Below, piece by piece: positions 1-6,659 of a stretch of DNA of 6,659 nucleotides. Positions within the stretch are counted from its first letter, which is position 1. Each line of letters starts with the position of its first letter. Both the position numbers and the translations under genes were made by a program. This DNA comes from Methyloceanibacter sp. (GTDB lineage: Bacteria > Pseudomonadota > Alphaproteobacteria > Rhizobiales > Methyloligellaceae), in contig JAENXG010000133.1 of the NCBI GenBank assembly GCA_016649675.1, positions 1-6,659 of the forward strand. Reading direction: 5' to 3'. Under the pieces are notes generated by a model. The model was not told the DNA's origin, searched no databases, and saw only the letters and a list, made by a program, of their open reading frames with translations.

Positions 1-184
1 TCGGTCGGCTTGTAGAAGCCGGTGATGCAGTTGAACACCGTGGTCTTGCCGGCGCCGTTCGGTCCGATCAGGGCGGTGATGTCCTGCCGACCCACCTCGA
101 ACGACACGTCGTCGACGGCGGTCAGCCCGCCGAAGCGCATGGTGAGGTGCTCGACCTTGAGCAAAGGGTCGCTCTGCCACGGGC

Positions 185-188
<4 letters not shown>
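1..188 (-). CDS. livG: Branched-chain amino acid ABC transporter ATP-binding protein LivG (N-terminal part, cut by window edge)
   Basis: Only the first 62 residues are present; the gene continues beyond base 1. LivG is one of the two cytoplasmic ATPases that power the LivHM channel for leucine, isoleucine, valine and related amino acids. Seen directly: the start MSPWQSDPLLKVEHLTMRFG, then GGLTAVDDVSFEV, then a perfect Walker A motif GPNGAGKT at residues 42-49 (lysine 48 binds the ATP phosphates), then TTVFNCITGFYKPT. The phenylalanine-asparagine stretch after Walker A and the ITGFYKPT segment are typical of LivG rather than LivF. The Q-loop, signature and Walker B motifs lie outside the window. 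The ATG (186-188) overlaps the livM stop in an ATGA junction, and AGAAGG lies 6 nt upstream (195-200 on the plus strand). This indicates translational coupling to livM. LivF would be expected next, but cannot be seen. Confidence 0.95.
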
Positions 189-1737
<1,549 letters not shown>

Positions 1738-1741
<4 letters not shown>

Positions 1742-2652
1742 ACCTTCTCCACTTCGGGACGCCCGAGCAGGCCGGTGGGGAAGAAGATGAGCACGATCGC
1801 GAGCATAGAGAAGGCCGCTACATCTTTGTATTCAATAGTGAAATAGGCAGACCAGAAGGTCTCGATCAAGCCGATCACGAGCCCGCCAAGCATGGCGCCG
1901 GGCAGCGAGCCGATGCCGCCGAACACAGCCGCGGTGAAGGCTTTGATGCCGGCGACGAAGCCAATGTAGAAGTCGATCACGCCGTAATAGAGGAGGTAGA
2001 GGAGCCCCGCCACGGCAGCGAGCGAAGCCCCCAGCACGAAGGTGAGCGAGATGGTGCGATCGACATTGACGCCCGAGAGCGCCGCCATCAGCCGGTCCTG
2101 CTCGCAGGCGCGCTGCGCCCGGCCAAGCGCGGTGCGGGTGATGATCAGCCAGAACACCGACATGAGGATGAGCGTCGTCGCCACGATGAGGATCTGGATG
2201 TTGGAGAGATTGACGGTGAAGCCGTTCTGCTCGAAGAGCACATAGCCTCCGGTGATAACGGGCTGTAGCGGCTTCACCCGCGCCCCTTGCGCCACCTGGA
2301 TGAAATTCTGCAGCACGATCGACATGCCGATGGCGGTGATGAGCGGCGCCAGCCGAAACGATTCGCGCAAGGGCCGGTAGGCGATGCGCTCGACGGTCCA
2401 GCCCCAGACGGCCGTAAGCACCATGGCGATGATGAGCACGAGGAAGAGCGCGAGTGGGATCATGGTGACCCCGAGGGCCATCAGCGCGAGAAAGGCGATG
2501 AGCGCAATGAAGGCGCCGACCATGAAGATGTCGCCATGGGCGAAATTGATCATGCCGATGATGCCATAGACCATGGTGTAGCCGATGGCGATCAGACCGT
2601 AGATCGAGCCGAGCGCGATCCCGTTGATCAGCTGTTGAACGAAATAGGCCAT
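1738..2652 (-). CDS. livH: Branched-chain amino acid ABC transporter permease LivH (304 aa)
   Basis: Inner-membrane permease forming the translocation path together with LivM. The whole length matches the LivH family; E. coli LivH is about 308 aa. Seen directly: an N-terminus with FVQQLINGIALGSIYGLIAI, the diagnostic GYTMVYGIIGMINFAHG at 24-40, ERIAYRPLR near 88-96, and TAIGMSIVLQNFIQ near 106-119. An ATPase-contact loop GRAQRACEQDRLMAALSGVN lies at 177-196, and GVIDFYIGFVAGIKAFTAAV near 224-243. The C-terminus is GRPEVEKV, which I recall as identical to the end of E. coli LivH. About eight hydrophobic segments are visible. The ATG at 2650-2652 puts the N-terminus where the family expects it, although the Shine-Dalgarno upstream is weak (a GAGGCAGG-like stretch, rather distant). 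It overlaps livM by 4 nt. It is the first transport gene of the operon, and no binding-protein gene sits directly upstream. The promoter is not obvious in the 140 nt before it. Confidence 0.96.
1743..1750 (-). promoter_or_regulatory. Ribosome binding site deciding the TTG start of livM
   Basis: On the minus strand GGAGAAGG lies inside the last codons of livH, one base before the TTG codon at 1741-1739. The GGAG core is 5 nt from the TTG, a workable Shine-Dalgarno spacing. Together with the 4-nt TTGA overlap with the livH stop, this favours TTG over the GTG four codons downstream. Confidence 0.6.
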
Positions 2653-2710
2653 GGAGGGCGCCTGCCTCGCCTTTCCCCCTGAACGGGCTTGCAGAGCTTA
2701 TGCTTGGCGC

Positions 2711-2722
2711 GCGGGCGCCCGC
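2711..2722. repeat. 12-bp GC palindrome between the CDGSH gene and livH
   Basis: GCGGGCGCCCGC reads the same on both strands and could fold as a 4-bp stem with a GCGC loop. No T-run follows on either strand, so it does not meet the usual criteria for an intrinsic terminator. In GC-rich DNA such palindromes also arise by chance. Confidence 0.3.
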
Positions 2723-2732
2723 TAATCCGCTT

Positions 2733-2747
2733 CTTCTTAGCAAGAAG
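2733..2747. repeat. Short inverted repeat CTTCTT-AGC-AAGAAG upstream of livH
   Basis: Two perfect 6-bp arms flank a 3-nt centre, about 80-95 bp upstream of the livH start on the minus strand. The position would suit an operator or an RNA hairpin in the livH leader or CDGSH 3' region. No T-tract follows, so a classical terminator is unlikely. The arms themselves are seen in the sequence; any function is inferred. Confidence 0.3.
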
Positions 2748-2792
2748 GGCTTGCCGCGTACAACGTTGCACGCGCTCTATGCATGTCCAAAT

Positions 2793-3032
2793 TCAGAGCA
2801 GCAGATGCGAGCCGTCGCAATAAGGCGGATCGCCGGTATCCTTGCAGCCGCACAGAAGCGCAAGCTCGGTCCGCTCGGCCGTGAACATTAAAGGCTCGAT
2901 TCCCGTGCCGGCGTGGGAGCCATCGCAAAAAGGCTGCTTTTGACTCCGCCCGCAGCGGCACCACGCATAGCGTTTGCCGGCCTCGATCTCGACTTGATAG
3001 GGGTTGAGCTGCGGTCGTTCTGGCTCTGCCAT
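2793..3032 (-). CDS. Small double CDGSH iron-sulfur domain protein (79 aa)
   Basis: A small soluble protein with two complete CDGSH motifs of the form C-x-C-x2-(S/T)-x3-P-x-C-D-G-S-H. The first is CRCGRSQKQPFCDGSH (25-40), with ligands C25, C27, C36 and H40. The second is CGCKDTGDPPYCDGSH (61-76), with ligands C61, C63, C72 and H76. Each motif is expected to bind one [2Fe-2S] cluster through three cysteines and one histidine. Two motifs in one chain, no membrane anchor and this short length resemble bacterial and CISD3/MiNT-like proteins. Such proteins are linked to electron or cluster transfer, but the physiological partner here is unknown. The start is unambiguous: an in-frame TAG (3039-3041 on the plus strand) lies two codons upstream of the ATG at 3030-3032, and an AGAGA sequence just before the ATG gives only weak ribosome binding. 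It lies on the same strand as livHMG, 140 nt upstream of livH, so it could be co-transcribed with them, and divergent from fadE. Confidence 0.93.
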   Translation of the reverse strand: MAEPERPQLNPYQVEIEAGKRYAWCRCGRSQKQPFCDGSHAGTGIEPLMFTAERTELALLCGCKDTGDPPYCDGSHLLL

Positions 3033-3122
3033 GATTCTCTATACCCAGCGGCCTTTGGTCGTTTGTTGCCTGCCCCTGCTTAGCCAATTCGCCTTCCGGG
3101 CACAAGAAAGCGGAGGACTGAC

Positions 3123-3144
3123 GTGTTAATTCGCTCGGTAACAC
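3123..3144. promoter_or_regulatory. Candidate operator: inverted repeat GTGTTA-N10-TAACAC
   Basis: Two perfect 6-bp arms are separated by 10 bp, so their centres are 16 bp apart, about one and a half helical turns. It lies 91 bp from the CDGSH start and 208 bp from the fadE start. Size and symmetry suit a dimeric helix-turn-helix repressor such as a TetR-family regulator, which often controls beta-oxidation or branched-chain catabolism genes. No regulator gene is in the window, so the protein that binds is unknown. Confidence 0.35.
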
Positions 3145-3169
3145 TTGCGCCTAAGATCAGGCACGCCAA

Positions 3170-3186
3170 ATGATTCGCGCGGTCAT
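3170..3186. promoter_or_regulatory. Possible iron-box-like repeat ATGA-N9-TCAT
   Basis: The site reads ATGATTCGCGCGGTCAT. It contains TGA-N9-TCA, the pattern described for RirA iron-responsive operators in alphaproteobacteria. The neighbouring CDGSH gene encodes an iron-sulfur protein, which makes iron control thinkable. A six-base pattern can easily occur by chance in a 320-nt region, so this is a weak call. Confidence 0.2.
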
Positions 3187-3217
3187 GTAAGAACGCGGCC
3201 AAGACGCGCAAAAGAGC

Positions 3218-3246
3218 TTGAGTCGATGGGCCATCCGGACCATAGA
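3218..3246 (+). promoter_or_regulatory. Weak candidate promoter for fadE
   Basis: TTGAGT (3218-3223, preceded by C, as in alphaproteobacterial CTTGAC-type -35 boxes) is separated by 17 nt from CATAGA (3241-3246). The -35 is fair and the -10 is poor. If used, it would give a leader of about 100 nt containing the hairpin at 3262-3280. Alternative promoters cannot be excluded. Confidence 0.2.
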
Positions 3247-3261
3247 GGGCGAAAAGCGGGA

Positions 3262-3280
3262 CCGGTGACTGTCGCACCGG
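3262..3280 (+). repeat. Small hairpin in the fadE leader region
   Basis: CCGGTG and CACCGG form a 6-bp GC-rich stem around a 7-nt loop (ACTGTCG), about 70 nt before the fadE ATG. No T-run follows, so it is not a classical terminator. It may be a leader structure or chance. Confidence 0.3.
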
Positions 3281-3352
3281 CACCAAGAAGCGCCCGTATA
3301 GGGCTCTCCGGCCGGGGATGCGTCAGGGCCAAGGCGAGTTTAGAGGCCGCCC

Positions 3353-5914
3353 ATGGCTGAGTTCATTTTCGCAAGCATTTCCCTCGCCGCCCTGTTCGCT
3401 TTGGCCATGAACCGCGCGCCGCTCTGGCTGTGGGCGCTAGGCGCCGCCGTCTTTACCCTGACCGCACAGATGGGCCTCGTTCACGGCCACCTGTATCGGC
3501 CCGTCTTCACCCTCTGGGCCCTGTTCGGCTGGCTCGTTGCGCTCGCCCTGTTCGATCTCTCCTTCAAGGCGATGCGAAGGAAATATGTGGTGCTGCCGGC
3601 CTATCGCGCGCTCAAGGGCGCGATGCCGACGATCTCCGACACCGAGCGCGAGGCGCTTCAAGCCGGCACCGTCGGCTGGGACGCCGAGCTGTTCGGAGGA
3701 ACGCCCGACTGGTCCAAGCTCCGCCGCGTCGCCCCCATCACGCTCACGGCCGAGGAGCGCGAATTTCTCGACGGGCCGACGGTCGAGCTTTGCAAGCGGC
3801 TCAACGACTGGCGCATCCGTCATGAGCTGCACGACATCCCGGACGATATCTGGCGCTTCGTCTGCGACAACGGCTTTCTCGGCATGCTCATTTCCAAGCC
3901 CCACGGGGGCTTGGGCTTCTCGGCTCAGGCGCAGTCGCTCATTCTCGGCAAGATCTCCTCGCGCAGCCCCGACGGCGTCACCATTGTCATGGTGCCGAAC
4001 TCTCTGGGGCCCGGCGAGCTGATCGAGAAATACGGGACCGACGCCCAGAAGGAGCACTTCCTGCCGCGTCTCGCGCGCGGGGACGAGATCCCCTGTTTTG
4101 CGCTGACCGGTCCCTTCTCGGGCTCCGACGCAGCCTCCATGCGCGACATCGGCATCGTCACGCGCGGGCTCCACGAAGGCAAGGAGACGCTGGGGCTCAA
4201 GCTCACCTGGGACAAGCGCTACATCACGCTTGCGCCCAAGGCCACCCTGCTCGGCCTCGCCTTCCGCCTGTTCGATCCCGAGAACCTCCTTGGCCGGGGC
4301 GAGGACGTGGGCATCACCTTGGCGCTCGTGCCGACCAACCATCCCGGCGTCGAGATCGGGAGACGGCATCTCCCGGCCGGCGCTTCCTTCCCCAACGGCC
4401 CGACACGCGGTCGCGACGTCTTCATTCCCATCGACTGGATCATCGGCGGCGCCGAGCGGGCAGGGCAGGGCTGGCGCATGCTGATGAGCTGCCTCGCCGC
4501 GGGCCGCTCCATCTCACTTCCCGCGACGAGCGCCGCCGCCGCCAAGTCGATGCTCCGGACGACCACGGCCTACGCGCGCATCAGGAAGCAGTTCAACCTG
4601 CCGATCGGCTTCATGGAGGGGGTAGAGGAGCCCTTGGCCCGCATGGTCGAGGCGGCTTACGAGCTCGAGGCCGCCCGCGCCGTGACCGCCTCCATGGTCT
4701 CGGCCGGCGAGAAGCCCGCCGTCATCTCGGCGCTCCTCAAATATGTCTCGACGGAGCGGATGCGCCAAAGCGTCAACGATGCGCTCGACATCCATGGCGG
4801 CAGAGGCATCTGCGACGGGCCCTCCAACTACATCCAGGGCGCCTATCAGATGGTGCCGGTCGGCATCACCGTCGAAGGCGCCAACATCCTCACCCGCACG
4901 CTGATCACCTTTGCCCAAGGGGCGCTGCGCAGCCACCCTTATCTCTTCACCGAGATCGAGGCGCTGCAGGATGAGGATCGCGAGCGGGGCGTCGAGATCT
5001 TCGCCGAGACCTTCGACAAACACGTGGCCTTCACGCTCTCCAATGCCACGGGCGCGCTCTTCCACAATGTGACCTTCGGCGTGTTTGCCTCCTCGCCCCC
5101 CAATGCCGGGGCGACGCGCCATTGGTGGCAGCAGCTCGCCCGCGCCTCACGCTCCTTTGCGCTCGTCGCCGACCTGACCGTGGCGCTGCTCGGCGGCGGC
5201 CTCAAGGTGAAGCAGAAGATCACCGGCCGGATGGCCGATGCGCTGTCCGAGCTCTATCTCCTGTCGGCGGTTCTCAAGCGCTTCGAGGATGACGGGCGTC
5301 CCGCCGCCGACCTCAAGCTCGTCGACTATTGCGCCAGGAATTGCCTCTACCGCTTTGACCAGGCCCTGCTCGGCACGCTGCGGAATTTTCCGATGCGCTG
5401 GGCGGCATGGCTGATGCGCCCGCTCGTTTTCCCCGTGGGCGCGATACGGCGTCCGGCAAGCGACAAAGCGGGTAAGGAGATCGTGCGTGCGGCGCTTCAG
5501 CCGGGCGCCTTCCGCGACCGGCTCACCATGGGCATTTTTACCTCTGTCGATCCGAGCGACCGGGTGGGTCTGCTCGAATACACGCTTCTCAAGGTGGTGG
5601 CGAACGAGGAGGCCGAGCGCAAGCTCGAGCGCGCCATCCGCAGCGGCGCGGTGAGGCGCTATCACAACACCGATTGGATCGCTGAGGCCGAGCAGAAGGG
5701 CGTGCTGAGCGGCGAGGAGGCGCGCGCTCTTGCCGAGCAGCGCGATCTCGTTGAGCGCGTCATCGGCGTCGACGACTTCGCCGCGTCCGACATTTCGCCG
5801 CGGCGTTCCATGAGCCCCACGCCCGACATTGCGGCAAAGGCGCCGGCGCCCTCCGGGCAGCCGGTCCCTCTAGAGCAACAAGAGCATCAACAAGAGCATA
5901 TTGCCGCTGAGTAA
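3353..5914 (+). CDS. fadE: FadE-type long-chain acyl-CoA dehydrogenase (853 aa)
   Basis: Catalyses the first step of fatty-acid beta-oxidation, the FAD-dependent conversion of acyl-CoA to trans-2-enoyl-CoA, probably at the inner membrane. The length and order match the FadE family (E. coli FadE about 814 aa), which is larger than ordinary acyl-CoA dehydrogenases. Residues 4-70 hold three hydrophobic stretches (about 4-19, 22-42, 49-70). VPNSLGPGELIEKYGTDAQK and CFALTGPFSGSDAASM (248-263) are the FAD/substrate region. KLTWDKRYITLAPKATLLGL and NGPTRGRDVFIPIDWIIGG are FadE signatures. GRSISLP lies at 384-390, HGGRG at 481-485, and TVEGANILTR carries the expected catalytic glutamate E508. A FadE-specific C-terminal region (DUF1974 type) spans about 530-810. 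The start is firm: an in-frame TAG lies four codons upstream (3341-3343) and AGAGG (3342-3346) is 6 nt before the ATG. The final 40 or so residues are proline-, glutamine- and histidine-rich and include a tandem QQEH duplication. The fadJ-like gene follows after 8 nt. Confidence 0.95.
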   Translation: MAEFIFASISLAALFALAMNRAPLWLWALGAAVFTLTAQMGLVHGHLYRPVFTLWALFGWLVALALFDLSFKAMRRKYVVLPAYRALKGAMPTISDTEREALQAGTVGWDAELFGGTPDWSKLRRVAPITLTAEEREFLDGPTVELCKRLNDWRIRHELHDIPDDIWRFVCDNGFLGMLISKPHGGLGFSAQAQSLILGKISSRSPDGVTIVMVPNSLGPGELIEKYGTDAQKEHFLPRLARGDEIPCFALTGPFSGSDAASMRDIGIVTRGLHEGKETLGLKLTWDKRYITLAPKATLLGLAFRLFDPENLLGRGEDVGITLALVPTNHPGVEIGRRHLPAGASFPNGPTRGRDVFIPIDWIIGGAERAGQGWRMLMSCLAAGRSISLPATSAAAAKSMLRTTTAYARIRKQFNLPIGFMEGVEEPLARMVEAAYELEAARAVTASMVSAGEKPAVISALLKYVSTERMRQSVNDALDIHGGRGICDGPSNYIQGAYQMVPVGITVEGANILTRTLITFAQGALRSHPYLFTEIEALQDEDRERGVEIFAETFDKHVAFTLSNATGALFHNVTFGVFASSPPNAGATRHWWQQLARASRSFALVADLTVALLGGGLKVKQKITGRMADALSELYLLSAVLKRFEDDGRPAADLKLVDYCARNCLYRFDQALLGTLRNFPMRWAAWLMRPLVFPVGAIRRPASDKAGKEIVRAALQPGAFRDRLTMGIFTSVDPSDRVGLLEYTLLKVVANEEAERKLERAIRSGAVRRYHNTDWIAEAEQKGVLSGEEARALAEQRDLVERVIGVDDFAASDISPRRSMSPTPDIAAKAPAPSGQPVPLEQQEHQQEHIAAE
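5876..5899 (+). repeat. Perfect 2 x 12-bp tandem repeat at the 3' end of fadE
   Basis: CAACAAGAGCAT occurs twice head to tail (5876-5887 and 5888-5899) in frame with fadE, encoding QQEH-QQEH four codons before the stop. It is preceded by AGAG (5872-5875), matching an internal part of the unit. The stretch is AT-richer than the gene and uses codons such as CTA and CAA that look uncommon here. It looks like a recent replication-slippage duplication in an unconstrained tail. Confidence 0.85.
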
Positions 5915-5922
5915 GGCTGAAC

Positions 5923-6659
5923 ATGGCGACCACACTTCCCAACTTGCAGGACTGGCGCTTTTCCATCGACTTCGAGGGAATTGCCTGGGCGATCATCGAC
6001 CGCAAGGGCGAGAGCATGAATTCGCTCGGCCGGCGCCCGACCGAGGAGCTTGGCGAGATCGTCAGGGCGGTCGAGGCCGCTTCGGCGAGCGGCGAGGCGA
6101 AGGGCCTCGTGCTGATGAGCGGCAAGGAGCGGAGCTTCATCGCCGGTGCCGACATCCGCGAGTTCGAGAGCTTCGACACCGAGCCTAAGATCAAGGAGGT
6201 GGTGCGCCAGACCCTTGAGCTGTTCGATCGCATAGAGCGCCTGCCGGTCCCCGTGGTCGCTGCTATCCACGGCTATTGTCTCGGCGGCGGGCTCGAGCTT
6301 GCGCTTGCCTGCAGCTACCGCATCGCCGATCGCGAGGAGGGGACGCGGCTCGGCTTCCCCGAGGTGAAGCTCGGCATCTTCCCCGGCCTCAACGGTACCG
6401 TGCGCTCGATCCAGCTCGCCGGCCCGATGGACGCCATGTCCGCCATGCTCACGGGGCGGATGCTGCGTCCGTCCGCCGCCAAGGCCATCGGTCTTGTCGA
6501 TCAGCTCGTGCCGACGCATCACAATCTCCGCTGGGCGGCGCGGAAAGCGGTGCTGCAGAAGCGCCGCTCCAAAGGCGCGCCCTGGTGGAAGCGGCTGATG
6601 CTGAAGCAGCCGGTGCGCGGCATGCTGGCAAAGCAGATGCGCGCCAAGACGGCGGCCAA
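5923..6659 (+). CDS. fadJ: FadJ/FadB-type multifunctional beta-oxidation enzyme, N-terminal crotonase part (cut by window edge)
   Basis: 245 complete codons are present and the frame is open to the window end. The family hydrates trans-2-enoyl-CoA in an N-terminal crotonase domain, then oxidises L-3-hydroxyacyl-CoA in a C-terminal NAD-dependent domain, which is not seen here. Seen directly: WAIIDRKGESMNSLG (typical of FadJ, compare GEKMNTL), SFIAGADIREFE for the first oxyanion-hole segment, AAIHGYCLGGGLELALAC with E125, and GFPEVKLGIFPGLNGT with E147. The two glutamates, 22 residues apart as in E. coli FadJ, fit the catalytic acid/base pair. LTGRMLRPSAAKAIGLVDQLVP follows, and then a basic linker (WWKRLMLKQPVRGMLAKQM) like the one leading to the dehydrogenase domain. 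Because the end is missing, a stand-alone enoyl-CoA hydratase cannot be fully excluded, but the linker argues for the fused form. The ATG at 5923 is 8 nt after the fadE stop, and TAAGG (5912-5916) overlaps that stop as a likely Shine-Dalgarno, so translation is probably coupled. An unusual N replaces the second G of the common PGxGGT motif. Confidence 0.88.
   Translation, partial: MATTLPNLQDWRFSIDFEGIAWAIIDRKGESMNSLGRRPTEELGEIVRAVEAASASGEAKGLVLMSGKERSFIAGADIREFESFDTEPKIKEVVRQTLELFDRIERLPVPVVAAIHGYCLGGGLELALACSYRIADREEGTRLGFPEVKLGIFPGLNGTVRSIQLAGPMDAMSAMLTGRMLRPSAAKAIGLVDQLVPTHHNLRWAARKAVLQKRRSKGAPWWKRLMLKQPVRGMLAKQMRAKTAA

Larger units (their letters stand above)
3033..3352. other. Divergent intergenic region between the CDGSH gene and fadE
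   Basis: This 320-nt stretch separates two divergent genes and should hold the promoters for both. No convincing gene lies in it. The short open frames here are rich in arginine, glycine and alanine, have no recognisable motif, and either overlap each other on opposite strands or run into fadE. It is visibly less GC-rich than the genes, especially near 3100-3220. It contains a GTGTTA-N10-TAACAC inverted repeat (3123-3144), an ATGA-N9-TCAT repeat (3170-3186), a CCGGTG hairpin (3262-3280), and a CCGGCCGG palindrome (3308-3315). I see no tRNA, no clear riboswitch and no mobile-element end. Confidence 0.7.

Noticed and set aside
2737..3144. 135-aa minus-strand frame overlapping the CDGSH gene
   Set aside because: Out of frame with the CDGSH protein, whose two intact metal-binding motifs identify the real frame.
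3080..3286. 68-aa minus-strand frame upstream of the CDGSH gene
   Set aside because: No recognisable family, overlaps the opposite-strand frame and the likely regulatory sites; nothing supports translation.
3145..3360. 71-aa plus-strand frame running into the fadE start, considered as a leader peptide or small gene
   Set aside because: Arg/Gly-rich product with no motif, no convincing ribosome binding site, and overlap with the fadE ATG; fadE has its own good Shine-Dalgarno.
3437..4369. 310-aa open frame antisense to fadE
   Set aside because: It lies entirely opposite the well-supported fadE coding frame, and its product is low-complexity and rich in E, G, A, R and D, as expected of an antisense shadow in GC-rich DNA.
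4514..5122. 202-aa open frame antisense to fadE
   Set aside because: Same reasoning: an antisense shadow with biased Gly/Ala/Arg/His/Asp content and no recognisable motif.
5887..6522. 211-aa open frame antisense to the fadE end and fadJ
   Set aside because: It is opposite clear crotonase coding sequence with intact catalytic motifs; no independent start signal or family resemblance.

Overview
The window is GC-rich and densely coded, with the strong G/C third-position bias that also produces long meaningless antisense frames. Gene content and family resemblance point to a proteobacterium, most likely an alphaproteobacterium (inference; no rRNA or other marker gene is present).

Layout: the left part (about 1-2652) is read on the minus strand. 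It is the front of a branched-chain amino acid ABC transporter operon in the order livH, livM, livG, with livG cut by the window edge. The genes overlap by 4 nt at both junctions. Upstream of livH on the same strand, after a 140-nt gap, is a small gene for a double CDGSH iron-sulfur protein (2793-3032). A 320-nt divergent intergenic region (3033-3352) follows. It has no convincing gene, but holds two inverted repeats that could be operators, a small hairpin and one weak promoter candidate. The right part (3353-6659) is read on the plus strand. It is a fatty-acid beta-oxidation pair: a full-length FadE-type acyl-CoA dehydrogenase, then, 8 nt later, the N-terminal crotonase part of a FadJ/FadB-type multifunctional enzyme that runs off the window.

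How they work together: LivHMG imports leucine, isoleucine, valine or related amino acids. FadE makes 2-enoyl-CoA, and FadJ hydrates and oxidises it. Both halves therefore feed acyl-CoA catabolism, but a shared regulon is only an inference. No substrate-binding protein gene (livK/livJ) is seen next to livH.

I found no evidence of a new defence, mobile or regulatory system. The genes are recognisable housekeeping or catabolic families. What deserves a second look is small-scale: the shared intergenic region, the TTG-started overlap in livM, a 12-bp in-frame tandem duplication at the end of fadE, a residue change in the FadJ crotonase motif, and the placement of the CDGSH gene.
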